A stretch of 41,582 nt of DNA from Bordetella parapertussis (lineage in GTDB: Bacteria; Pseudomonadota; Gammaproteobacteria; Burkholderiales; Casimicrobiaceae). Positions within the stretch are counted from its first letter, which is position 1; each line of letters opens with the position of its first letter. A program made the position numbers and the translations under genes. The stretch covers positions 1 through 41,582 of the forward strand of contig CALQLA020000042.1 in the NCBI GenBank assembly GCA_943331295.2, written 5' to 3'. Of the stretch, positions 1-8,048 are shown one piece after another. Below the pieces are notes generated by a model that saw only the letters and a program-made list of their open reading frames with translations, searched no databases and had not been told where the DNA came from.

Positions 1-126
1 ATCGCTCTATTGCGCCGACGCGCCAGAGGCTTCCGCGACACCGAGTACCTAAAGCTCAAAATCTACCAAACCAATACCCCTGACGTCCCTTCCATGCTGT
101 TCTCACACCTATCCACGAAAATCACC
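1..126 (+). mobile_element. Right end of an insertion sequence, probably ISL3 family (partial)
   Basis: The first ~126 bases are clearly less GC-rich than everything after them and carry the end of a transposase-like reading frame. The last bases before the interrupted ligase gene, read inward on the minus strand, begin GGTGATTTTCGTGGATAG. This resembles ISL3-family terminal repeats, which begin with GG and contain a TTTCGTG-like core. I place the element boundary near base 126. That is an inference, because the other end lies outside the window. Confidence 0.5.
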
Positions 127-132
127 GTATGA
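1..132 (+). CDS. Transposase C-terminus, ISL3-like (5' end outside window)
   Basis: An open frame enters from base 1 and stops at TGA 130-132. Its peptide contains RRRARGFRDTEYLKLKIYQ, which matches my memory of the C-terminal ending of DDE transposases of the ISL3 group (RR-A-GFRD-EYF-LKI). The N-terminal and catalytic regions are outside the window. The frame reads through the presumed terminal repeat, and its stop codon lies just past the proposed element end, in target DNA. The family call rests on one short motif, so other transposase families are possible. Confidence 0.5.
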   Translation: MALLRRRARGFRDTEYLKLKIYQTNTPDVPSMLFSHLSTKITV

Positions 133-1342
133 AACCGGCGAAGAGCCCCGGATTGGCGTTGTAGCCCGCGCACAGCGTCCACGGCACCTTGTGGCGGACG
201 ACCAGTTCGCCCATCTCGCCGTCGGGCACGTCCTCGTCGGTGTCGGGGTCGACGAGCCGGATCTCGTACCAGTCCTCGACCAGCACGCCGACGGCGCCGG
301 GCGGCCGCTCTCCTGCGTACGGCGTCATCAGCGGCAGGCAGGTCTCGGTCTGCCCGAACGCGTCGACGCAGGACTCGATGCCGAAGCGCGCCTTGAATTC
401 GGCAAGGATGTTGTGCGCGGTGGGCACCGCGTAGATGACGCGCAGCCGGTTGTCGCCGTCGGTCGGCTTCGCCGGCTGCTTGAAGATGAAGTCCATCGTC
501 ACGCCGAGCAGGTTCGTCGCCGTCACGCCGTTGCGGCGGATGCGGTCGATCCAGTCGCCGGCGCTGAAGCGCTCGTACAGCACCGCGCGGGCGCCGCGGA
601 TGAGGCAGGGATAGGTGGTGAGGAACTGCGCGTTGCCGTGGAACAGCGGGAACGAGTTCATGTAGACGTCGTCGGGCCCCAGGCGCACGAGGCTCGCCCC
701 CTGCTCGGCGAAGAAGTAGAACTGCGCGTGCGGCATCAGCACGCCTTTCGACGGGCCGGTGGTGCCGGAGGTGAAGAGGATCGCCGCGATGTCCGTGGCG
801 GCCACGGCGACGCCGGGGTTCGTCTCGTCGTCGGTGGATAGCGCGCCGAACGGCGCCATCGACAGCGGCCTGGCCGTCGCGGAGGGCAGCGGGTCCGCGC
901 CCGTGACGTACACCTGCCTCAAGTGCGCCAGCTCGCCCGCGCAATCGGCCAGGACCGGCAGCAGCGACGGATCCGTGATCGCGATCGCCGCGCCGCAGTT
1001 GTTGGCGACGTGGGTGAGGAAGGCGCCGCGATAGTGGATGTTGACCGGGACCTCGACCGCGCCCAGCTTGGCGAGGGCGAACCAGGCCAGCACGAAATCG
1101 AGGCAGTTGGGCATGAACAGCAGCACGCGGTCGCCGTGCTTCACGCCGGCCGCCGCCAGGCCGTGCGCGATCCGGTTCACCGCGCGGTTGGTCGCGTCGA
1201 ACGACAGCGCAGGCGAGTCCTCCCATTGCAGGTACGGGCGGTCCGGATCCTCCGCGGCGCGCCGCTCGAGGATCGCGCCCAGCACCCAGTCGCGCCGGTC
1301 GGGGTAGGTGAGGGTGATGTCGCGGAACGTCAGTGGCGTCAT
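122..1342 (-). pseudogene. Acyl-CoA ligase (AMP-forming, CaiC-like), truncated by IS insertion
   Basis: The product would be an ATP-dependent acyl-CoA synthetase that activates a carboxylic acid as the first step of the operon's pathway. It has the adenylate-forming P-loop FTSGTTGPSKG (about residue 190) and the A5-type motif FGQTET, and it resembles crotonobetaine/carnitine-CoA ligase. At 406 residues it is about 110 shorter than the usual ~515. It ends after GYNANPGLFAGFIR, just before the place where homologues continue with GW-HTGD. The C-terminal domain with the catalytic lysine is missing. The stop codon is supplied by the adjoining IS end. It is the last gene of the leftward operon, 12 bases after the CoA-transferase stop. 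Most likely inactive, at least for adenylation and thioesterification. Confidence 0.8.
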
Positions 1343-1354
1343 GGCGGCTCCGGC

Positions 1355-3136
1355 TCAGGGCGCGGCGGCGGCGCTCGCGCGCCGGCCGAGAAACGTGCGC
1401 TGCGGATCGAACATCCGCAGCGTGGCGAGTTCGTCGTCGGTCGGCGGCGGCTCGACGGTGACGTGGTCGGCGGCCTGCAGCGGCCAGCCGCAGTCGGCCT
1501 GCGCGGCGGCCACGGCCGCGGCGACCGGGCCGGCGCCGCAGTCCAGCACCGCGACGATCCGGAACGGGGCGTCGCCGTGGTCGCGTTCCAGCACGGCGCG
1601 GCTGGTGACGATCGTGCGCACCGCGCGGCCGGGGCTCGTCACCGACTCGACGCGGCGAACCAGCCGCGCGGCGCCATGGCGGATCGTGACCAGCACTTCG
1701 CTCGCCGCCGATGCGATGTCGTTGGCGCCGCCGGAGCCGACGATGAAGCCGCCCGCGTTGTCCCAGGTGCTGCCGATGTTGCCTGACTGGTCGATCAGCG
1801 CCGCGCCGATCGCCCCGAGGCAGCGGTTGTGCCGGCCCGAGACGAGCGCGCCGAGCGAGATCGACACGTCGGTGAGAAAGCGCGCGGTGGCGAGGTTGCG
1901 GTTGGAGAAGACGAACGGTTCGCCGGGACGCGGCGATGCGCCGCAGATGCCGATCTCGGAGAGCAGCGCGACCTCGACGCCCGACGCCGAGAGTTCGCGC
2001 TCGGCCAGCCAGCACGCGAGGTTCGACGCGCCGATCCCGGCGAGGAGCGTCTGGTGCCCGCTTCGCCGCACCGACCGCGCGATGCGCCGGGCCGACGCGA
2101 CGATCATCGTTTCCTCGGCCGTCGGGGCGGCGAAGGCAGCCGCCGCGCGCAACGCGGGCATCTCGCTGCGCCAGTGATCGGGCGCCGCGTCGGCGGTCAG
2201 CGAGCGCAGCCGCGGCGCCCCCAGTCGCGCGAGATAGCCGTCGTGGCTGCCCGGCGCCAGCACCCATTCGTCCAGCCATGCGCCGAAGGCTTCGTCGCTG
2301 CGGCAGGCGGTGGCGACGTCGGCGATGAACGCGGCGTCCTCGATGTACCCGTCGACCGGATCGAAGGCGCCCGGGAACGACCCATAGGGATGCGAGCCGT
2401 AGGGCACCTCGCAGACCGCGACGACGACGTGGCCGGGGACGCGGACCTGCGTGTTGTGGGCGCGGATTTCGTCAGTCGAGACGATCCTCTCGACGCAGGC
2501 AATCACGCCGTGCCTCGCCGCCAGCGCGCCCCACGCGCCTTCGCCGTAGGGGCTCGCCATCACGACGTTGCCGCTGCGATCGGCCGCCACGCCCTGGAGC
2601 AGGGCGAGGTCGGGGACGAGCGGCGCGACGACGCCGGTCTCCTCGCCCCCGAACGGGCTTGCCACGCGCGCGTACGCGGTGCCTTCGTGCTCGCGCGCGA
2701 GCGCGCTGCCGGCCAGGGAGCGCGTCGGGAAGAACGGGACGCCCAGCGCGCCGGCCATGAGCCGCGCGACGAGCGTCCACTGCGACCAGTTCTCGATCTC
2801 CATGTCGCCGCGGTCGATCGCGCGCTTGAACAGCGGATTGACGGCGCCGGCCGGATAGCTCTCGCCGGCATAGGCGGTGACGAGGCGGCGGACAAGGCCC
2901 GCCGCGACCAGCGCGACCTGGTTGTTGGCGAATCCCACGCCGGAGAGGACGAAGCGCGGATCGCGGCCGCGGAATTGCCGCACGATCTCCATCAGCGCGC
3001 CGTTCGGGCGCGCGTCGGACCAGCACACGTGCAGCGCCATCGCGGGCCGCACGTGTTGCCGGATCGCGTCGGCGAGCGACACGACCTTCGACCGGCCGTA
3101 GTCGGCGGCGAGTTCGAACGCGGGCAGCGGGTGCAT
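1355..3136 (-). CDS. Fused alpha/beta family I CoA-transferase (GctAB-like)
   Basis: Family I CoA-transferases move CoA between acyl-CoA and carboxylates. The N-terminal half (about 1-320) looks like the alpha subunit of glutaconate CoA-transferase, including a VERIVSTDEI segment. The C-terminal half (about 345-590) looks like the beta subunit and ends with a PPTDDEL--LR segment typical of GctB and IpdB proteins. The putative catalytic glutamate sits in LLSEIG (about E394), comparable to the SENG motif. Homologues are usually two separate subunits, so this is a natural fusion. I chose ATG 3136, 13 bases after the crotonase stop; an upstream ATG at 3196 would add 20 residues inside that gene. 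An IpdAB-like ring hydrolase is an alternative, since that family shares the fold. Confidence 0.75.
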   Translation of the reverse strand: MHPLPAFELAADYGRSKVVSLADAIRQHVRPAMALHVCWSDARPNGALMEIVRQFRGRDPRFVLSGVGFANNQVALVAAGLVRRLVTAYAGESYPAGAVNPLFKRAIDRGDMEIENWSQWTLVARLMAGALGVPFFPTRSLAGSALAREHEGTAYARVASPFGGEETGVVAPLVPDLALLQGVAADRSGNVVMASPYGEGAWGALAARHGVIACVERIVSTDEIRAHNTQVRVPGHVVVAVCEVPYGSHPYGSFPGAFDPVDGYIEDAAFIADVATACRSDEAFGAWLDEWVLAPGSHDGYLARLGAPRLRSLTADAAPDHWRSEMPALRAAAAFAAPTAEETMIVASARRIARSVRRSGHQTLLAGIGASNLACWLAERELSASGVEVALLSEIGICGASPRPGEPFVFSNRNLATARFLTDVSISLGALVSGRHNRCLGAIGAALIDQSGNIGSTWDNAGGFIVGSGGANDIASAASEVLVTIRHGAARLVRRVESVTSPGRAVRTIVTSRAVLERDHGDAPFRIVAVLDCGAGPVAAAVAAAQADCGWPLQAADHVTVEPPPTDDELATLRMFDPQRTFLGRRASAAAAP

Positions 3137-3149
3137 GGGGACGGCGACG

Positions 3150-3953
3150 TCAGCGACCCGTGAAGCGGGGCTTGCGCTTCTCGATCGCGGCGGCAACGCC
3201 CTCGCGCAGGTCGTCGGTGTGCTGGACGATCGACTGCAGCGCGGCGGCCGTCTCGAGGCTTTCGGCCAGCGTCGTGCGCTCGGCGGCGCGCAGCATCCGC
3301 TTGTTGAGGCGCACCGAGTGCGGCGGGTGCGACGCGATGCGCTCGGCGATCGCGACCGCCTCGGGCAGCAGCCGATCCGCCGGATGGACGGACGACACGA
3401 TTCCCCACAGCAGCGCCTGCTCCGCCGAAATGGCGTCGCCGGTCAGCGTCATCTGGTAGGCCCGCGACACGCCGGCGACGCGCTGCAGCAGCCACGCACC
3501 GCCGTCGCCGGAGACGAGGCCCAGGCGGATGAAGCTCTCGGCGAACGTCGCCTCGGCGGCGGCAAGCCGGATGTCGCACATCAGCGCGAGGTCGAAGCCG
3601 GCGCCCACGGCGGGCCCGCCGACCGCCGCGATGACCGGCACCTCGACGCCGTGGACCGCGAGCGGTATGCGCTGGATGCCGGCGCGATAGGCGCGGCGCA
3701 TCTCGGCGGCGGACCCGCCGAACATCCCGGTGCGCGCATGCATGTCCTTGACGTTGCCGCCGGCGCAGAACGCCGGGCCGTTCGCCGCCAGCACCAGCGC
3801 GCTGATGCCGAGGTCGGCGTCAACGCGCGCGCAGGTCGCGACCAGCGCCTCGACCATCTCGTCGTCGAGCGCGTTGCGCGATGCGGGCCGGTTGAGCGTC
3901 GCGATCGCCACGCGGCCGCGGATTTCGAGCAGGATCGGATCGTCAGTGGGCAT
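3150..3953 (-). CDS. Enoyl-CoA hydratase/isomerase (crotonase) family protein
   Basis: A 267-residue crotonase-fold protein, the family that hydrates, isomerises or cleaves acyl-CoA intermediates. The oxyanion-hole segments are present: FCAGGNVKDM near residues 62-71 and GGPAVGAGFDLAL near 112-124. Aligned by eye with rat mitochondrial enoyl-CoA hydratase, the two catalytic glutamates (E144, E164) correspond to Phe and Gln here. An Asp appears instead in the SGDGG loop. That pattern fits enoyl-CoA isomerases of the PaaG type better than true hydratases. The start codon lies within the last 11 bases of the IclR gene, so the two are probably translationally coupled. Confidence 0.8.
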   Translation of the reverse strand: MPTDDPILLEIRGRVAIATLNRPASRNALDDEMVEALVATCARVDADLGISALVLAANGPAFCAGGNVKDMHARTGMFGGSAAEMRRAYRAGIQRIPLAVHGVEVPVIAAVGGPAVGAGFDLALMCDIRLAAAEATFAESFIRLGLVSGDGGAWLLQRVAGVSRAYQMTLTGDAISAEQALLWGIVSSVHPADRLLPEAVAIAERIASHPPHSVRLNKRMLRAAERTTLAESLETAAALQSIVQHTDDLREGVAAAIEKRKPRFTGR

Positions 3954-4734
3954 GCGTTCTCCTGTGGCGCGGGCGGCTGCGGGCGGCGGGCACCGGTTGG
4001 AAGTGACGGGTGATCGCGGCCCGGATCAGCGCCGCGAACCGGTTCGCGTTCGCGCGTATGGTCTGCGACAGGCCGCCGATGCCCACCACCAGCGGCAGCC
4101 CGCCCGGCGTGACCGGCAGCGGCGCGGCGACGATGCCCGCGCCCGCCGTCACCTTGTCGAACGATACCGCATGGCCATCGGCGCGGATCGTCGCGAGGTC
4201 GCGGCGGACGGCCGCGAGCTGCAGCTTCGGCGCCCCGGCCGGCAGCAGGGCGTTGTGCCCGAGCACCAGCGCGCGCACGCGCTCGTCGTCCTGCATCGAC
4301 ATGAGCATCCGGCCCGCGCCCGAATCGAAGAAGGGACGGATGGTGCCGGCGGGGACGTGCAGGCGCATCGCGGCGGTGCCGGGAACGACGTGGATGTAGC
4401 GCACGGCCGACGCGTAGGCAGCGGCGAGGATGATGGTCTCGCCGGTCGCGGCGCCGAGTTCGTCCATCAATACGAGAATCTTGCCGTCGGGCGACACCAT
4501 CGGCTCGATCCATGCGCCCAGCAGCGTGACGCGCGGCGTGGGCCGGTAGCTGCGGTGCCGGCTGCCGTGCTGGATGTAGCCCAGGTCGACCAGGCTCTTC
4601 ACCAGCACCGAGGTGCTCGATTGCGGGTAGTCGAGCGCGCGGGCGATCTCCATCACCGTCGCCTCGGCGCGGACCGCGTCGAAGTACTCGAAGATCTCGA
4701 GCACGCGCGCCGCCGACTTGACGACGCCGTTCAT
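3943..4734 (-). CDS. IclR-family transcriptional regulator
   Basis: A 263-residue regulator with an N-terminal winged helix-turn-helix (about residues 4-60: VKSAARVLEIFEYF, then MEIARAL and SSTSVLVKSLVDLGYI) and a C-terminal IclR effector domain (about 80-245). It lies inside the leftward operon, overlapping the upstream acyl-CoA dehydrogenase by ATGA and the downstream crotonase by 11 bases, so it is probably co-transcribed with the genes it controls. Its likely targets are the operon promoter and the divergent crotonase promoter in the 6941-7204 gap, where two palindromes are present. The effector is unknown; pathway-specific IclR proteins usually sense an aromatic or carboxylic acid or its CoA ester. 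Confidence 0.85.
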   Translation of the reverse strand: MNGVVKSAARVLEIFEYFDAVRAEATVMEIARALDYPQSSTSVLVKSLVDLGYIQHGSRHRSYRPTPRVTLLGAWIEPMVSPDGKILVLMDELGAATGETIILAAAYASAVRYIHVVPGTAAMRLHVPAGTIRPFFDSGAGRMLMSMQDDERVRALVLGHNALLPAGAPKLQLAAVRRDLATIRADGHAVSFDKVTAGAGIVAAPLPVTPGGLPLVVGIGGLSQTIRANANRFAALIRAAITRHFQPVPAARSRPRHRRTHAH

Positions 4735-5798
4735 CGCGCTGCGTCCGCGAGCGTGCCGTCCGCGAGCGCCGGCCAGACCGCGTCGGCGGGAAGCGCGAGG
4801 AACGCGCCGCCGATGCGGTCGTTCCAGTAGGCCTCGTTGCCGAACTCGTCGCGCCACGACCACAACCGGCGCGTCGCGCGCTGCAGCGGATGCTCCAGCG
4901 CGAAGCCCATCGCGGCCAGCACCTGGTGCGAGATCTCGGCGACCACGCCGGCCGCCTCCCCGGTCCGCGATTTCGCGATGGCGGCGTGGAGGATCGCGTC
5001 GCCGGTCGCCCAGCGGTCGACGGCGAGATCGAGTGCCGCCGCGGCGGCCGCGACGTGGTTCGCCTGCTGCGCGAGCATCTGCTGCACCGCCTGGAAGCTG
5101 CCGATCGGCCGGCCGAACTGGACGCGAGTGCGCGCATGCTCCAGCGCGAGGTCCAGCGTGCACTCCATGGCGCCGACCATCTGCGCCGAGCGCAGCAGCG
5201 CCCCCAGCGCCCAGGCGGTCGGCGCGTCGACGCGGCCCGCCGCCGCGGCGAGCGCCGGCGCCTCGAACACGAGCGTGTCCCGGGGCTCGCCGGCGAGGTT
5301 GATCCCGGGCAGGGCGGCAGGCCACGGGGCGACGTGGCGCACGACACGGCACGCGTCGCCATCGCCGGCGAGCGCGTAGACCGCATCGGCGGCGGCGCCC
5401 CATGGCACGCGCTCGAGGCGGGTGCCGGCCGTGCCGACGGCGCCGCCGCAGGGCAGCAGCGCGACGGTGGCGATGCCGTCGTCGGCGGGCCATCCCGCCG
5501 CGTCGGCGAGCCAGTTGGCCAGCATCGCCTCCGCGAGCGGTATCGGCGCCGCGTGATATGCGCATTCGCGCAGGATCGCGGTGCCGTTGCGCACGGCGGC
5601 GCGGGCGGACGCGTCCGGCGCCTCTTCCGGCGCGGCGTCGTCGCAGCGCAGCGCACGCGCGAAGCCGGCCTCGACGCAGTCGCACCACAGCGGGGCAGGC
5701 AGCGTGCGCGCCTCGAAGCCGTGCGCGGCGGGCAGGCCGGCGTGCCGCAGCAGCAGGCGGCGGACGCTGTCGGTCAGCATCGTCCCGGTGTCGCTCAT
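4731..5798 (-). CDS. Acyl-CoA dehydrogenase, C-domain subunit of a paired set
   Basis: A 355-residue acyl-CoA dehydrogenase homologue. The C-terminal domain is well conserved, with R-QFGRPIGSFQAVQ (about residues 220-237), the FAD-contacting segment of the family. The N-terminal and middle domains are divergent and the usual MSE-xAGSD signature is not visible. It overlaps its neighbour acyl-CoA dehydrogenase by ATGA. Two adjacent, unequal dehydrogenases of 355 and 381 residues resemble the alpha2-beta2 heterotetramers of steroid side-chain degradation (FadE28-FadE29 type), in which the active sites are shared between unlike subunits. Heteromer formation is inference from gene pairing and domain asymmetry. 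Confidence 0.8.
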   Translation of the reverse strand: MSDTGTMLTDSVRRLLLRHAGLPAAHGFEARTLPAPLWCDCVEAGFARALRCDDAAPEEAPDASARAAVRNGTAILRECAYHAAPIPLAEAMLANWLADAAGWPADDGIATVALLPCGGAVGTAGTRLERVPWGAAADAVYALAGDGDACRVVRHVAPWPAALPGINLAGEPRDTLVFEAPALAAAAGRVDAPTAWALGALLRSAQMVGAMECTLDLALEHARTRVQFGRPIGSFQAVQQMLAQQANHVAAAAAALDLAVDRWATGDAILHAAIAKSRTGEAAGVVAEISHQVLAAMGFALEHPLQRATRRLWSWRDEFGNEAYWNDRIGGAFLALPADAVWPALADGTLADAAR

Positions 5799-6940
5799 CG
5801 CAGCCCCAGCTCGCGCGCGACGATGCCGCGCAGGATCTCGCGCGTGCCGCCGCGCAGCGTCAGCGACGGCGCCGCGAGCAGCGCGGCGCCAAGCGAGGCC
5901 GCGTAGCGGTCGCCGGCCGTCGGGTCGGGAGCGACGGGCGCGATGAGCCGCGCGAGTTCGGGAATCTCGCGCTCGAACGCGGTACCGAGGTCCTTGACGA
6001 TCGCCGCCTCGACCGCAGGCGCGAGTCCGCGGTCGAGCATGCCCGCCACGGCCATCGACATCCGGCGCAGCGTGGCCAGGTGCGCCATCAGGCGGCCGAT
6101 CCGGACGCGCGCATCAGCGCCGGGCGAGTCCGCATGGGCACGCAGCATCTCGACGAGCAGCGTGAAGGTGCTGAGGAAGCGGTCGGGCCCGCTCCGTTCG
6201 TACGCGAGCTCGCCGGTGACGAGCTGCCAGCCGTCGCCGGGCGTGCCGATGACGAAGGCGTCGGGAATCACGACGTCGTCGAGCACGAGCTCGTTGAAGT
6301 CGCTGCCGCCGGCGATGTCGGCGATCGGCTTGGCCGCGAAACCCGGGGATCGCGTGTCGACGAGGAACTGCGTGAGGCCGGCATGGCGGTTGGCGCCTGC
6401 GGCTTCCGTCCGCGCGAGGACGATCACGTAGTCGGCGCGATGCCCGTGCGACGTCCACAGCTTGGCGCCGGACAGCCGCCAGCCGCCGTCGACCCGGGTG
6501 GCGCGAGTCCGCACCGCGGCGAGGTCGGAGCCGGCATCGGCCTCGCTCATGCCGATGCCGATGCAGCAGCGCCCGGCGGCGATCGCCGGCAGCAGCAGGC
6601 GCCGGGCGGCTTCGCTGCCGTGGCGCAGTATCTGCGGGCCGCTCTGGCGGTCGGCGATCCAGTGGGCGCCCATCGGCGCGCCCGCCGCAAGCAGCTCCTC
6701 GTAGACGACGTAGCGCTCGAGCGCCGTGCGCCCATGCCCGCCGTAGATTTCCGGGAGCGTCAGGCCGACGAGGCCCGCCGCGGCGCAGCGCAGCGTGAAC
6801 GCCGCGTCGTGGACCATCCACGAGCTGTTGTGCGGGACGATCCGGCCCGCCGCGAGTTCCTCCGCGACGAGTGCGCGCGCCGTGCGGCGCAGGGCGGCGG
6901 CGGACGAGGGCAACGGGGGGGCGTCGAAGCAGAAGCGCAA
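5795..6940 (-). CDS. Acyl-CoA dehydrogenase, probable catalytic subunit
   Basis: A 381-residue acyl-CoA dehydrogenase, first gene of the leftward operon. It has the family signature MSEADAGSDL (131-140) and WTSHGHRADY (162-171). The position of MCAD Glu376 is non-acidic (RGGTREI), while ELAYERSGP supplies Glu248 at the place used as base by isovaleryl-CoA-type enzymes. It therefore probably belongs to the alternative-base class. The start is TTG 6940 (Met-Arg-Phe-Cys-Phe-Asp): no in-frame ATG or GTG lies close upstream, the following residues match the usual N-terminus, and an AGG stands a few bases upstream. It overlaps the next dehydrogenase by ATGA. Confidence 0.82.
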   Translation of the reverse strand: MRFCFDAPPLPSSAAALRRTARALVAEELAAGRIVPHNSSWMVHDAAFTLRCAAAGLVGLTLPEIYGGHGRTALERYVVYEELLAAGAPMGAHWIADRQSGPQILRHGSEAARRLLLPAIAAGRCCIGIGMSEADAGSDLAAVRTRATRVDGGWRLSGAKLWTSHGHRADYVIVLARTEAAGANRHAGLTQFLVDTRSPGFAAKPIADIAGGSDFNELVLDDVVIPDAFVIGTPGDGWQLVTGELAYERSGPDRFLSTFTLLVEMLRAHADSPGADARVRIGRLMAHLATLRRMSMAVAGMLDRGLAPAVEAAIVKDLGTAFEREIPELARLIAPVAPDPTAGDRYAASLGAALLAAPSLTLRGGTREILRGIVARELGLR

Positions 6941-7059
6941 GAGTACCTGCCGGCGGTGGATGGAGGAACGCGAACAGGATCGCGGCGCATTCAGCGTGCG
7001 CGCAAACCAGCGGCTAGTCTAATCGCGGATTTGCGTACATCAGGCATCCGATCGACGAT

Positions 7060-7089
7060 ATCACAGACGTGATGTGCTGCTCTGCAGCA
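7060..7089. promoter_or_regulatory. Two adjacent palindromes between divergent catabolic genes (candidate operators)
   Basis: In the gap between the leftward operon and the divergent crotonase gene there is ATCAC-AGAC-GTGAT (7060-7073), followed at once by TGCTGC-TCT-GCAGCA (7075-7089). Both are perfect inverted repeats. Their position suits a regulator of both directions, and the operon's IclR protein is the obvious candidate. No binding evidence exists in the sequence itself. Confidence 0.4.
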
Positions 7090-7162
7090 AGGAAGTCAGG
7101 AGCCGCGGTCGTCGCGCACGGCGCCGGCCGTCCGGGCTGCAAACGCGCACGGCCCAAGTGCG

Positions 7163-7168
7163 TATACT
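7163..7168 (+). promoter_or_regulatory. Candidate -10 element (TATACT) for the BadI-like crotonase gene
   Basis: TATACT at 7163-7168 is a good sigma-70-type -10 hexamer in an otherwise very GC-rich stretch, 36 bases before the ATG. I see no convincing -35 hexamer, so activation by a regulator bound upstream (palindromes at 7060-7089) would make sense. A strong ribosome-binding site, GGGGAGG, lies at 7194-7200. Confidence 0.35.
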
Positions 7169-7204
7169 CCGCGCCGTTGGCATCCGATCTTCCGGGGAGG
7201 CACG

Positions 7205-8020
7205 ATGAAGTTCGAACACATCCTGTACGAGCAGGGCGGCGGCAAGGCATGGATCACGATCAACCATCCCGAGCGCCACAACGCGTTCGACGATGGGACC
7301 TGCGTCGAGCTGGTGACGGCGTTCGAGGCGGCGGACGCGGACGCGGGGATCGGCGTGATCGTCCTCACCGGCGCCGGCGACCGCGCCTTCTGCAGCGGAG
7401 GCTACCTCGGTGACCTCGCGCAGTTCGACTTCGAGCGCGCGCGGCGGTTGTTCCGGACATCGGTGGCGGTATTCCAGGCCATCCGCCGCGCGCGGCAGCC
7501 GGTCATCGCCGCCGTCAATGGCTTTGCGGTCGGGGGCGGCAACGAACTCGTCATCGCCTGCGATCTCGCCATTGCCTCGGACCGCGCCCGGTTCGGGCAG
7601 GTGGGCCCGAAGGTCGGCAGCTCGCCGGTGTTCGGCGGCACCAACCTGCTGGCGATGAACATCGGCGAGAAGCGCGCGAAGGAGGTCTGCTTCATGTGCC
7701 GCCAGTACGAGGCGTCCGAGGCCCTCGCGATGGGGTGGATCAACAAGGTGGTGCCGCACGCCGAATTGCGCGCCGAGGTCGACCGCTGGTGCGAGGACCT
7801 GCTCGACCGCAGCCCGTCCTACCTGGAACTGAGCAAGGTCTCGTCGAACGTCTGGTGGGACATGCTGGCGCCGGCGTTCGCCCACGCCGAGCAGACCATG
7901 TTCCGCCTTGCGGGGGGGGCGGAGATGCTCGAAGGCACCTCCGCTTTCATGGGCAAGCGCAAGCCCGATTTCCGGCAGTTCCGCAAGGCCGCGGCGGGAG
8001 ATCCCGAAGGCACGGCGTAG
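7205..8020 (+). CDS. BadI/MenB-like crotonase (possible beta-ketoacyl-CoA ring hydrolase)
   Basis: A 271-residue crotonase-superfamily protein. It resembles 2-ketocyclohexanecarboxyl-CoA hydrolase (BadI) and MenB along its length: HNAFDDGTC, GAGDRAFCSGG (57-66), AVGGGNELV, FGQVGPKVGS (130-139) and the ending GKRKPDFRQF. BadI opens an alicyclic ring by a reverse-Dieckmann step, and MenB closes one. The loop that carries a catalytic Asp in both (GS-D-GYG) reads GSSPVFGG here, with Pro141 at the Asp position, so the mechanism or substrate probably differs. It is transcribed away from the acyl-CoA dehydrogenase operon and probably acts in the same pathway. Confidence 0.75.
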   Translation: MKFEHILYEQGGGKAWITINHPERHNAFDDGTCVELVTAFEAADADAGIGVIVLTGAGDRAFCSGGYLGDLAQFDFERARRLFRTSVAVFQAIRRARQPVIAAVNGFAVGGGNELVIACDLAIASDRARFGQVGPKVGSSPVFGGTNLLAMNIGEKRAKEVCFMCRQYEASEALAMGWINKVVPHAELRAEVDRWCEDLLDRSPSYLELSKVSSNVWWDMLAPAFAHAEQTMFRLAGGAEMLEGTSAFMGKRKPDFRQFRKAAAGDPEGTA

Positions 8021-8048
8021 ATCGCGCGCCGGGGCGCGACCGTCCGCG

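Noticed and set aside
63..2279. 738-codon frame on the minus strand
   Set aside because: Arg-rich shadow of the ligase and CoA-transferase genes.
7205..8020. Anaerobic benzoate (bad) pathway
   Set aside because: No benzoyl-CoA reductase or badDEFG, badH or aliA genes; only the single crotonase resembles BadI.
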